Notes under the pieces: generated by a model
The model's input: the letters and a program-made list of their open reading frames with translations, nothing else
Told to the model about the DNA's origin: nothing
Databases searched by the model: none
Position numbers and translations under genes: made by a program
Origin: CAIVVT01 sp052145115
Lineage (GTDB): Bacteria > Acidobacteriota > Terriglobia > Bryobacterales > Bryobacteraceae
Assembly (NCBI GenBank): GCA_052145115.1
Contig: JBKQPG010000028.1
Span: 170,019 to 234,018 of the forward strand
Reading direction: 5' to 3'
DNA: 64,000 nt
Shown: positions 1-7,780 of the stretch, piece by piece
How the letters are laid out: every line of letters begins with the position of its first letter
Position numbering within the stretch: the stretch's first letter is position 1

Positions 1-2
1 TG

Positions 3-149
3 AACGCGATTCGCGGGCTGGAGAAGCCGATCGCGCCGCCGCAGGCGGGCTACGAGGCGGCGGTGCCGGGGTTCCTGTCGGTGATGAGCTACAAGCAGAA
101 AAAAGTGGTCCTGTGGGACGCGAAGGCGGACACGTACCGGATGTCGTAG
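3..149 (+). CDS. Gfo/Idh/MocA-family oxidoreductase, C-terminal fragment
   Basis: Only the last 48 residues are inside the window; the gene begins upstream. The fragment reads ...GLEKPIAPPQAGYEAAVPG followed by LSVMSYKQKKVVLWD and ends at TAG. A 'SVMSY(K/R)Q..KVVLWD' tail is what I recognise from the C-terminus of NAD(P)-dependent Gfo/Idh/MocA sugar or inositol dehydrogenases of Acidobacteria and Planctomycetes. The Rossmann domain and catalytic residues are not visible, so the substrate cannot be judged. It converges with the M2 peptidase gene, with 72 bases between the two stop codons and no clear intrinsic terminator between them. Confidence 0.6.
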   Translation, partial: NAIRGLEKPIAPPQAGYEAAVPGFLSVMSYKQKKVVLWDAKADTYRMS

Positions 150-221
150 GGCGCGGCCACGGGCGCGCATGGACAAAGAACCAGCGCAGGTCGGACCCTT
201 GAAGCCGCAAGGAGCGGGGCG

Positions 222-2012
222 TCACCACCCCACGGGATGGCCCTGGTTCTGCTGTTCCAGCCACTTCTCCAGCGGCGCGAAGTATTCACGGATCGCGCCT
301 CCGTCCATCTGGCGCGTGCCGGCGATTTTCTCGAGGGCATCGGGCCAGGGCTTGGAGAGGCCCATTTCCAGCATGGCGTTGAGCTTGGCGCCGGCTTCTT
401 TGTTGCCGTAAATGGAGCAGCGATGGAGCGGATCCTTGCAGCCGGCGGTCTGGCTGAGGGCCTTATGGAACTGGAACTGGAGGATGTCGGCGAGGAAGTA
501 GCGGGTGTAGGGCACGCTCGCCGGCACGTGGTACTTGGCGCCGGGATCGAAGAACTCCTCGCCGCGCGGGGATGAGGGGGCGATGCCTTCGTATTTCAGG
601 CGCAGATCCCACCACGCCTGGTTGTACTTCTCAGGGGTGATCTGGCCGGAGAAGACCTTCCAGCGCCACTGGTCAATCAACAGGCCGAAGGGCAGGAAGG
701 CGATCTTCTCGAGAGCCTTCTTCAGCAGCAGCCCGGTGTCCTTCGAGGCGTCGGGAGCTTTCTGGATGAAGCCGAGTTGCACGAGGTAAGAGGGGGTGAT
801 GGAGAGGGCGATTGTATCGCCGATGGCCTCGTGGAAACCGTCGTTGGCGGAGCCGCGGAACAGGAACGGCTGGCGGTCGTAGGCGCGCTGGTAGAAGTTG
901 TGGCCCAGTTCGTGGTGGACGGTGTAGAAGTCCTCGGCGACGATGTCGATGCACATCTTGAGGCGCAGGTCCTCGACATTATCAAGATCCCAGGCCGAGG
1001 CGTGGCAGATCACGTCGCGATCGCGCGGGCGGATGAACATCGAGCGCTCCCAGAAGGTCTGGGGCAGAGGGGCGAAGCCCAAGGACTTGAAAAAGCCCTC
1101 GCCATAGCGGACCATCTGCAACGGTTCGGTCTTGCGCTGCTTGAGGATGGCGGTGAGATCGTAGCCGGGGTCGGCATCCTGGGGCGCGAGCAGGGGATAG
1201 AGATTGTCCCAGGTCTGGGCCCAGATGTTGCCGAGGAGGTGGGCCGGGATGGGGCCGTTGGCGGGGACGACGTCGCCATATTTTTCGCGCAGCTTCCAAC
1301 GCGTGTAGGCGTGCAACTGGACATACAGCGGCTTGACCTGATCCCACAGGCGGTCGAGCTCCTTGGAGAAATCGTCGGGCGGCATATCGTAGCCCGAGCG
1401 CCACAGGGCGCCGGTGTCGGCGAAGCCGAGTTCCTTGGCGCCTTTGTTGGCGAGCGCGATCAGGCGGGCGTAGTCGTGACGCATGGGCGGCGAGATGGAG
1501 TGCCAGCCCTGCCAGACGTCAAGGAGCTGTTTGGGATCGTGGCTGGTGGCCATGATCTTGGTGATGTCGTCGATGTTGAGACACTTCGAGGTGTCGCCGG
1601 CGGGGCAGTACTTGCCTTTGCCATAGGCCGCGTCGAGCGCTGAGGCCAGGCGCGCCACCTCGGCGTTTTCCTTGGGATCAGAGGGCGCGGGGAGGGTGAT
1701 CCCGAGCTTGATCAAGAGGAGCTTGCGTTTGACATCCTCGGGCAGGGCCAGGCCGTCGAATTGGGCGGCTTGCTTGGCCAGGCGGACCTGGATCGCGGTC
1801 AGCTTCTCGTTGGCCGCAGCGGCGATGGCCTGTGTATCGCCGGTGATGTAGGTCTCCTGGACCCACTGCGCGACGTTGGCGGCGTTGCCGGCAGCGAGCA
1901 ATTCGATCTCCGCCTTTTCCACAAACGCGCGGGCCTGCTCCGGCGAGCGGCGGGCACAGCCGGCCAGAAAGGCCAGCGTACCGGCAATTAGCAGAGTCAA
2001 GAATATACGCAT
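222..2012 (-). CDS. M2 family peptidyl-dipeptidase (ACE-like), lipoprotein
   Basis: A 596-residue zinc metallopeptidase of the angiotensin-converting-enzyme family, expected to remove dipeptides from peptide C-termini. The N-terminus is a lipoprotein signal (hydrophobic residues 3-17, lipobox LAGC with Cys19), so it is probably anchored to an envelope membrane facing the periplasm. The zinc site HHELGH lies near residues 365-370, followed by the downstream glutamate in GFHEAIGD, as expected for gluzincins. Length matches one catalytic M2 domain. The start is chosen because it places the signal peptide at the extreme N-terminus. It is transcribed alone and converges with the oxidoreductase gene. 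Confidence 0.93.
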   Translation of the reverse strand: MRIFLTLLIAGTLAFLAGCARRSPEQARAFVEKAEIELLAAGNAANVAQWVQETYITGDTQAIAAAANEKLTAIQVRLAKQAAQFDGLALPEDVKRKLLLIKLGITLPAPSDPKENAEVARLASALDAAYGKGKYCPAGDTSKCLNIDDITKIMATSHDPKQLLDVWQGWHSISPPMRHDYARLIALANKGAKELGFADTGALWRSGYDMPPDDFSKELDRLWDQVKPLYVQLHAYTRWKLREKYGDVVPANGPIPAHLLGNIWAQTWDNLYPLLAPQDADPGYDLTAILKQRKTEPLQMVRYGEGFFKSLGFAPLPQTFWERSMFIRPRDRDVICHASAWDLDNVEDLRLKMCIDIVAEDFYTVHHELGHNFYQRAYDRQPFLFRGSANDGFHEAIGDTIALSITPSYLVQLGFIQKAPDASKDTGLLLKKALEKIAFLPFGLLIDQWRWKVFSGQITPEKYNQAWWDLRLKYEGIAPSSPRGEEFFDPGAKYHVPASVPYTRYFLADILQFQFHKALSQTAGCKDPLHRCSIYGNKEAGAKLNAMLEMGLSKPWPDALEKIAGTRQMDGGAIREYFAPLEKWLEQQNQGHPVGW

Positions 2013-2141
2013 ACGTGGCGTCTCCCGCAGGGCAGTTTACACGAAAGCGGAGGGGCGTATCGGGAATTCCACCGGGAGGTGGTGCGTATTGTCCAGAGGC
2101 ATGAGCGCCCAAAGCCTGACGTGCGCTGGCATACTAAGCTC

Positions 2142-2402
2142 ATGCGGCCGCTCGACACTTCGCCGGAGGCCTGGGAGGCATTCCTTCAAATCGAACGGGG
2201 CATGAGCGCCGGAGACCGGATTCGGCAGGCGCTCCAGCAGTCGGCCCTAGTCCGAGCGATGTGTGAGGCTGGTCTGCGGCAGCAGTTTCCCGAGGCGGAC
2301 GACGCGGAGATCCGGCTCCGGGCGATTCGGCAGAGGTTAGGCCCGGAGCTGTTCCGGAAGGTATACGGCGACGTCCTCCCGAGGGCGGGCACAGGACAGT
2401 GA
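2142..2402 (+). CDS. Conserved small hypothetical protein (MRPLDTSPEAW type)
   Basis: An 86-residue soluble, probably helical protein starting MRPLDTSPEAWEAFLQIERG and containing RQRLGPELFRKVYGD. I recognise the pattern as a small family that is multicopy in Solibacter-like and cyanobacterial genomes, where the next gene is often a nucleotidyltransferase-fold protein. No biochemical function is assigned. An in-frame GTG at 2079 would add 21 residues, but the ATG at 2142 matches the family N-terminus as I remember it. Only 6 nt separate its stop from a downstream frame that looks like the truncated start of such a partner. Confidence 0.6.
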   Translation: MRPLDTSPEAWEAFLQIERGMSAGDRIRQALQQSALVRAMCEAGLRQQFPEADDAEIRLRAIRQRLGPELFRKVYGDVLPRAGTGQ

Positions 2403-2408
2403 TTCGCA

Positions 2409-2531
2409 ATGGACGAGGTTTCATCCGAACTGATAGCCTTTATCCGGGATGTCGGCCGACCGCCATTACGAACAGGCGCAAATCTGTACAAATGGTCATG
2501 TAATCACATCCCTGTACGGGCTGCGTCCTGA
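2409..2531 (+). pseudogene. Possible truncated partner gene remnant (5' end only)
   Basis: A 40-residue frame begins 6 nt after the preceding stop with MDEVSSELIAFIRDVGRP, then changes character and ends at TGA 2529-2531. The first ~15 residues resemble the N-terminus of the nucleotidyltransferase-like proteins that often follow this small-protein family. The rest is out of frame with the overlapping DUF2321 gene. The parsimonious reading is that a partner gene was cut near 2440-2450 when the downstream lower-GC segment arrived. The match is short, so this is tentative. Confidence 0.35.
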
Positions 2532-2970
2532 AGAGCGACGTAACTTCTGCCCCAGTTGCGGGGCAGAGACAATAATCAAGTGTCCTGACTGCGGCTCGCT
2601 AATAATCGGCGCGTATTGCGTCAGGATGCACAACTACGTCCGCAGCCGTTGGAACCTCTCAATCCATCCTCTGGTGTCGGCGCCCTCGTACTGTGCGAAC
2701 TGTGGCAAGCCTTACCCCTGGACAGCCAAGGCCATCCAAGCCGCACTTGAATTGGCCGAAGAGATAGAGGGATTGACAGACAATGACCGCGAAATCCTGA
2801 AGCAGAATGCTCCTAACTTGTTCAAAGATTCCCCACAAACGGAAGTAGCTGCCACGAGGTTTAGGAAGGTCCTGGACAAGAGCGCTAAAGTGGTCGGCGA
2901 GGCCTTCAGGGCGGTTCTAGTCAACGTGATAACTGAGGCCGCAAAGAAGGCGGTCTTCCCGCACGGCTAG
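2449..2970 (+). CDS. DUF2321 family zinc-ribbon protein
   Basis: A 173-residue protein with an early C-x3-H (Cys13, His17) and three CxxC pairs (Cys34/37, Cys45/48, Cys82/85) followed by KPYPW, matching the DUF2321 family. The N-terminal part is a multi-zinc ribbon; the C-terminal half is helical, with a run of small and hydrophobic residues near residues 145-165. Function is unknown. The gene is clearly less GC-rich than its surroundings: two hand-counted lines at 2761-2880 give 28/60 and 30/60 GC against 43/60 at 3481-3540 in hisS. It overlaps the truncated frame at 2409 in another phase and has no strong ribosome binding site, so its start may have been created by the junction. Confidence 0.72.
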   Translation: MSADRHYEQAQICTNGHVITSLYGLRPEERRNFCPSCGAETIIKCPDCGSLIIGAYCVRMHNYVRSRWNLSIHPLVSAPSYCANCGKPYPWTAKAIQAALELAEEIEGLTDNDREILKQNAPNLFKDSPQTEVAATRFRKVLDKSAKVVGEAFRAVLVNVITEAAKKAVFPHG

Positions 2971-2998
2971 CCCATACGAGGCCGTCCGGACTCTGCCC

Positions 2999-4246
2999 TT
3001 ACCGGATCAGCGCCGCGAACAACTCCCCGCGCGACACATTGCGCTGCTGGGCCGCGGCCATGTCCTTCAAGGCGTAGACGCCGGCGGCGATTTCTTCGTC
3101 GCCCAGCAGCAACGCATAGCTCGCGTTCAGCTTGTTGGCGAGTTCCATGGCACGCTTGACTTTGGCGTCGGTGGAGACCTCCACGACGACGCCGGCGCGG
3201 CGCAGGTCGCGCGCCAACAGCGCGGCATGGCGCACGGCCTCAGCGCCCATCGGCACGACGTACAGGTCGAGCGGCGTAAGCGACGCGGCGTCCAGCCGCT
3301 CCTCGATGGTCATGACGAGGCGGTCCTCGCCGATCGAAAAACCGATGCCCGGCAGGGGGACGCGCGAGCCGAGCGACTCGGCCAGGCCGTCGTAACGCCC
3401 GCCGCCAAGGACGGAGTTCTGCGCGCCGAGAGCGCCGTGAACGACTTCGAATGTCGTCTTCGTGTAGTAGTCCAGGCCGCGGACGAGACGGGGGCGGAGT
3501 TCGTAGGCGATGCCGCGCGCATCGAGCAGCTCGCGCACGACGGCGAAGTGGGTGGCACACTCCGGGCCGAGATGGTCGAGAATCGACGGCAAGCTGTCGA
3601 TGATGGGCTGGTCCGCGGGCACTTTGCAGTCGAGCACGCGGAGCGGGTTGGTATCGACGCGCCGCTGGCAGTCCTCGCACATTTGGCTCTTCACTTCCCG
3701 CAGGCGTTGGCGCAGCAATTCAATGAACGCCGGGCGGCACAGCGGACAGCCGACCGAATTGAGGATCAGGCGGGGCTGTTCCACGCCGCAGCGAATAAGG
3801 ATTTCCAGCACCATCTCGATCAGCTCGGCGTCGATGGCGGGCGATTCCGAGCCGATGACCTCGGCGCCGATCTGCGAGAACTGGCGGAAACGGCCTTTTT
3901 GCGGGCGTTCGCGACGAAACATGGGTCCGAAATAATAAAACTTCCTCAGGCCCGGGAGCTGGTCCAGATGGTGCTCGATGCAGGCGCGGATGACCGAGGC
4001 GGTGCACTCCGGGCGCAGGGTGAGCGAGGCGCCGTCGCGGTCGTCCCAGGTGTACATCTCCTTGGAAACGATGTCGGTCTCCGCGCCGACGCCGCGGGCA
4101 AACAACTCGGTCTGCTCAAAGATCGGGGTGCGGATCTCGGAGTAGTTGTAAACGCGGAAGACTTCGCGGGCGACCGTTTCCACATGGTTCCAGACGGCCG
4201 ATGAAGGCGGAAGAATGTCGCGCGTGCCGCGAACTGACTTGATCAT
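2999..4246 (-). CDS. hisS: Histidyl-tRNA synthetase
   Basis: A 415-residue class II aminoacyl-tRNA synthetase that charges tRNA-His in the cytoplasm. Visible signatures are the N-terminal MIKSVRGTRDILPP, motif 2 in FRRERPQKGRFRQF, the HisA box RGLDYYTKTTFEV, GGGRYDGL and the C-terminal anticodon-binding domain. The start at 4246 is chosen because MIKSVRGTRD is the conserved beginning; the open frame continues upstream but that part is the neighbouring gene read in another frame. Its ATG overlaps the stop of the gamma-carbonic-anhydrase-like gene (ATGA, 4243-4246), so the two are translationally coupled. Confidence 0.97.
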   Translation of the reverse strand: MIKSVRGTRDILPPSSAVWNHVETVAREVFRVYNYSEIRTPIFEQTELFARGVGAETDIVSKEMYTWDDRDGASLTLRPECTASVIRACIEHHLDQLPGLRKFYYFGPMFRRERPQKGRFRQFSQIGAEVIGSESPAIDAELIEMVLEILIRCGVEQPRLILNSVGCPLCRPAFIELLRQRLREVKSQMCEDCQRRVDTNPLRVLDCKVPADQPIIDSLPSILDHLGPECATHFAVVRELLDARGIAYELRPRLVRGLDYYTKTTFEVVHGALGAQNSVLGGGRYDGLAESLGSRVPLPGIGFSIGEDRLVMTIEERLDAASLTPLDLYVVPMGAEAVRHAALLARDLRRAGVVVEVSTDAKVKRAMELANKLNASYALLLGDEEIAAGVYALKDMAAAQQRNVSRGELFAALIR

Positions 4247-4761
4247 GAAATGGGGTCGTCCCGATATTCCTGCCGGTAGCGGATGTAGCGCTGGCAGTTC
4301 TGGCTGAAGCGGGCCCGCTCCTCTTCGGTCAGCGGGCGGCGCACCTTGGCCGGAACGCCCATAACCATCGATTCGGGCGGCACCTGCATCTCTTCCGGCA
4401 CCAGCGCACCGGCGGCGACAACGGAACCGCGCCCGATGCGCGCGCCGTTCAGGACAATGGCGCCGATGCCGATCAGGCAATCGTCTTCGACAACACAGCC
4501 ATGCAGGCAGACCATGTGGCCGACGGTGACGCGGTCGCCGATCAGCACCGGATACAGGTCGAGTTCGCCGTGCAGGACGGTGCCGTCCTGGATATTGGAA
4601 TCGGCACCGATCTCAATGCGGTTGACGTCGCCGCGGGCGACGGCGCAGGGCCAGATGCTGGCGCGCTCGCCCATGGTCACGTCACCGATCACCTGCGAAG
4701 CCTGATCGACGTAGGCCGAAGGCGCGATTTTGGGGTAGATGCCTTTGTAGGGCCGGATCAT
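4243..4761 (-). CDS. Gamma carbonic anhydrase family protein
   Basis: A 172-residue left-handed parallel beta-helix protein of the gamma-class carbonic anhydrase/YrdA/PaaY group. Hexapeptide-repeat features include DVTMGERASIWPC, RGDVNRIEIG, NIQDGTVLHG and the metal-ligand histidine region GHMVCLHGC. Members bind zinc or iron as trimers; some are carbonic anhydrases and some have unknown substrates. It is the first gene of a two-gene operon with hisS, and its upstream region (4762-4837) is shared with the divergent S9 peptidase gene. Confidence 0.88.
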   Translation of the reverse strand: MIRPYKGIYPKIAPSAYVDQASQVIGDVTMGERASIWPCAVARGDVNRIEIGADSNIQDGTVLHGELDLYPVLIGDRVTVGHMVCLHGCVVEDDCLIGIGAIVLNGARIGRGSVVAAGALVPEEMQVPPESMVMGVPAKVRRPLTEEERARFSQNCQRYIRYRQEYRDDPIS

Positions 4762-4825
4762 GGACGTAACCTGCCGTGGACTCTGGCGCGCGCCGGGGAA
4801 ACCTTCATGCTACCATCCGGCCCGT

Positions 4826-4831
4826 TACAAT
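4826..4831 (+). promoter_or_regulatory. Candidate -10 element just before the S9 peptidase start
   Basis: TACAAT (5/6 match to TATAAT) ends only 6 nt before the ATG at 4838. If used by sigma-70, transcription would start at or next to the start codon, giving a leaderless mRNA. The hexamer 17 nt upstream (CTTCAT, 4803-4808) is a poor -35, so the call is weak. Confidence 0.3.
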
Positions 4832-4837
4832 TCAGGT

Positions 4838-6865
4838 ATGCCGCACCGTTTGTTAATCTCCCTGGCACTGCTTTGCGCGCTTCTTCCGGCCCAAAAAGCG
4901 CCGTTCACGGCCGAGGCCCTGCTCAAGATCAAACGCATCGCCGACCCGCAGATTGCTCCCGACGGGCAATGGGTCGCCTTCTCGGTGACGAGCATCGATG
5001 TGGAGAAGAACACGCGTCCGCGCCAGGTCTGGATCGTGCCGCTGGCCGGCGGAACGCCGAGGCAGATCACCACGGAAGGCAACAACGACGCGCCGCGCTG
5101 GTCGCCGGATTCCAGGCGGCTCGCCTATGTTTCGACGCGCGGCGGATCGTCGCAAATCTGGACGATGAACCCCGATGGCTCGGGCGCCAGGCAGGTGACG
5201 AAGCTGGCGGGCGAGGCGTCCGGCGTGAAGTGGAGCCCGGACGGGCGATGGCTGATTTTCGTCAGCGAAGCGTACCCGGCTTGCAATGCCGACGACGCCT
5301 GCAACGCGAGTCGGATCGAGGCCGAGGATAAGAGCCAGGTCAAGGCGCGAATTTATACTGCGCTGCTGTACCGGCACTGGACCGCGTGGCGCGGAGAACG
5401 GCGCAAGCACCTGATGGTGGTCGCGCCCGAAGGCGGCGCGGTGCGGGACCTGACGCCGGGGTTAAAGTTCGACGTGCCGCCGTTCTCGCTGGAGGGCGGA
5501 GACGACTACGAAATCTCGCCCGACGGCAAAGAGATCGCCTACGCCGCCGATCTGGACGAAGACCAGGCGATGAGCACGAATTGGGAGATCTACACGGTGC
5601 CGATCGAGGGCGGCGAGGCGCGCAAGATCTCAACCAGCCCCGGCGCCGACGCCGGACCGAAGTACTCGCCCGACGGCAAATGGATTGCCTGGCGGTTGCA
5701 GGAGCGCGCGGGATACGAGAGCGACCGCTGGCGGCTGGCGGTTTACAACCGCGAAAGCGGCCAGATCAGCGTGCTCACGGAAAGCCTGGACCGCCACGTG
5801 ACGGGCTTCACGTGGCACCCCGATTCGAAACGGATCGCGTTCACGGTGGATGACCGCGGAAGGCAGATTGCCCAATTGATCGCCGTAACGGGCGGCGGAA
5901 CTCGCATCCTCACCGCGGGCAACGCGTTCGTCGACGACCTGCAGTTTGCGTCCGACGGCAGAACGCTGGTGTACACGGAGCAGAGCGGTGCGAGCCCGAT
6001 CGAGATCTTCAAGGCGGTCTCCGGCGGAGGCACGCCGGTGGCCTTGACGCATCTGAACGACGCGCTGCTCAGCGCGTACGATTTACGCCCGCTGGAGGAG
6101 TTCACGACCACCGGCGCGGAGGGCGCGCTGGTGCACAGCTTTCTGCTGAAGCCGCCGGGGTTCGATGGGCGGAAGAAGTACCCGGCGTTGATGCTGATTC
6201 ACGGCGGACCGCAGGGCTCGTGGGGCGAGTCCTGGACGTACCGCTGGAACGCCCAGGTGTTCGCCGCGGCGGGCTTCGTGGTGGCGATGCCCAATCCACG
6301 GGGGTCGGAGGGCTACGGCACGAAATTCACGGATGAAATCAACGCTGATTGGGGCGGGCGCGCGTACGACGACATTATGGCCGTAACGGACTACGTGGCG
6401 AGCCTGCCGTATGTGGATAGCGACCGGATGGCGGCGGCCGGGGGGAGCTACGGCGGATACATGGTGGATTGGATCCTGGGCCACACCACGCGCTTCAAGG
6501 CCTTGATTTCGCACGCCGGCGTTTACGATCTGCGCAGTGAGGCCGGGGCCACCGAGGAACTGTGGTTCCCCGCCTGGGAATTCAAGGGCATGCCGTGGCA
6601 ACAGCCGGAACTGTACGAAAAATGGTCGCCATCGACGTATGCCAAGGAGTTCAAGACGCCGACGCTGGTGATTCACGGAGAGCTCGATTTCCGCGTCCCG
6701 TACACGCAGGGTTTACAACTGTTCACGGCGCTGCAGGAGCAGAAGGTGCCCTCGAAACTGATCGTGTATCCCGATGAGGGCCACTGGGTGCTGAAGCCGC
6801 AGAACAGCCTGCTGTGGTACCGCAGCTTCATCGATTGGATCACCGAGTGGACGGCCAAGAAGTAG
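4838..6865 (+). CDS. S9 family prolyl oligopeptidase-like serine peptidase
   Basis: A 675-residue secreted or periplasmic peptidase. Residues 1-20 form a signal peptide (MPHRLLISLALLCALLPAQ). Next is a beta-propeller with repeated WSPDG/SPDGKWIA blades (TolB/PD40-like), then an alpha/beta-hydrolase domain. The catalytic serine is in GGSYGGYM (near residue 538), the aspartate in GELDFRVP and the histidine in DEGHWV (near residue 648). The start is chosen at the signal peptide; an upstream in-frame ATG at 4760 would place charged residues before it. Expected role is cleavage of short oligopeptides. Confidence 0.95.
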   Translation: MPHRLLISLALLCALLPAQKAPFTAEALLKIKRIADPQIAPDGQWVAFSVTSIDVEKNTRPRQVWIVPLAGGTPRQITTEGNNDAPRWSPDSRRLAYVSTRGGSSQIWTMNPDGSGARQVTKLAGEASGVKWSPDGRWLIFVSEAYPACNADDACNASRIEAEDKSQVKARIYTALLYRHWTAWRGERRKHLMVVAPEGGAVRDLTPGLKFDVPPFSLEGGDDYEISPDGKEIAYAADLDEDQAMSTNWEIYTVPIEGGEARKISTSPGADAGPKYSPDGKWIAWRLQERAGYESDRWRLAVYNRESGQISVLTESLDRHVTGFTWHPDSKRIAFTVDDRGRQIAQLIAVTGGGTRILTAGNAFVDDLQFASDGRTLVYTEQSGASPIEIFKAVSGGGTPVALTHLNDALLSAYDLRPLEEFTTTGAEGALVHSFLLKPPGFDGRKKYPALMLIHGGPQGSWGESWTYRWNAQVFAAAGFVVAMPNPRGSEGYGTKFTDEINADWGGRAYDDIMAVTDYVASLPYVDSDRMAAAGGSYGGYMVDWILGHTTRFKALISHAGVYDLRSEAGATEELWFPAWEFKGMPWQQPELYEKWSPSTYAKEFKTPTLVIHGELDFRVPYTQGLQLFTALQEQKVPSKLIVYPDEGHWVLKPQNSLLWYRSFIDWITEWTAKK

Positions 6866-6925
6866 AGCGCGCGGGCCCCAACCTGGCGCATCCGAGACAA
6901 TGGGATTGAGGAGTCAAAGAGCACG

Positions 6926-7780
6926 ATGAATGGGCTGAAAACCGCAGTTCTGCTGGGCCTGCTGAGCGGTCTGCTGATTGTTGGCGGACGGGTGGTGGCG
7001 GGCCAGAACGGCATGCTGATCGCGCTGTTTATCGCGATCGGCGTGAACTTCTTCAGCTACTTCTTTTCGGAGAAGATCGCCCTGGCATCCAGCGGCGCGG
7101 TGCGGTTGAGCGAGACCGAGAATCCCGAGGTCTTCTGGCGGCTGGCCAAGATCGTGAAGCCGCTGTGCGACCGCATGGGCCTGCCGATGCCCAAACTGTG
7201 GGTGATTCCGGAGCAGGCCCCGAACGCCTTCGCCACGGGCCGCAACCCCGCGCATTCATCCGTCGCGGTGACGGCCGGTCTGCTCGACCTGATGCAGGAT
7301 CGCGAGATCGAGGGCGTGATCGCGCACGAACTCGGGCATGTGAAAAATCGTGACATACTGACCAGTTCCATTGCCGCCACCATCGCCTCGGCCATCACCT
7401 GGGCCGCGCAGATGGCCTTCTTTTTCGGCGGCCGGCGCGACGACGATGACGACGGCGGCAGCCCGATCGCAGCGCTGCTGATGATGCTGCTGGCGCCGCT
7501 GGCGGCGGCGCTCATTCAGATGTCGATCTCGCGCACGCGCGAGTTCAGCGCCGACGCGGCGTCCGCCGAGTACACCGGCAATCCCGATGAACTCGTCTCG
7601 GCCCTGCGCAAGCTGGAAACCTATTCGCAGCGGATCCCGATGGACGTGTCTCCGTCCATGTCGCACATGTACATCGTCAAACCCTTCAGCGGCGCATCGC
7701 TGGCGCGCCTGTTTTCGACGCACCCGCCGACCGAGGAGCGCATTGCGCGGCTGCTGAACATGGAGCGGGGCCCGGCTTGA
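6926..7780 (+). CDS. htpX: HtpX-type membrane zinc metalloprotease
   Basis: A 284-residue M48 family protease for membrane-protein quality control. Two N-terminal transmembrane segments (about residues 5-22 and 30-48) precede the zinc site HELGH near residue 134. A second hydrophobic pair flanks an acidic DDDDDGG stretch, and the third ligand is in REFSADAASAEY. Length and order match HtpX. It follows the S9 peptidase by 60 bases, and its TGA overlaps the TTG start of the next gene. Confidence 0.95.
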   Translation: MNGLKTAVLLGLLSGLLIVGGRVVAGQNGMLIALFIAIGVNFFSYFFSEKIALASSGAVRLSETENPEVFWRLAKIVKPLCDRMGLPMPKLWVIPEQAPNAFATGRNPAHSSVAVTAGLLDLMQDREIEGVIAHELGHVKNRDILTSSIAATIASAITWAAQMAFFFGGRRDDDDDGGSPIAALLMMLLAPLAAALIQMSISRTREFSADAASAEYTGNPDELVSALRKLETYSQRIPMDVSPSMSHMYIVKPFSGASLARLFSTHPPTEERIARLLNMERGPA

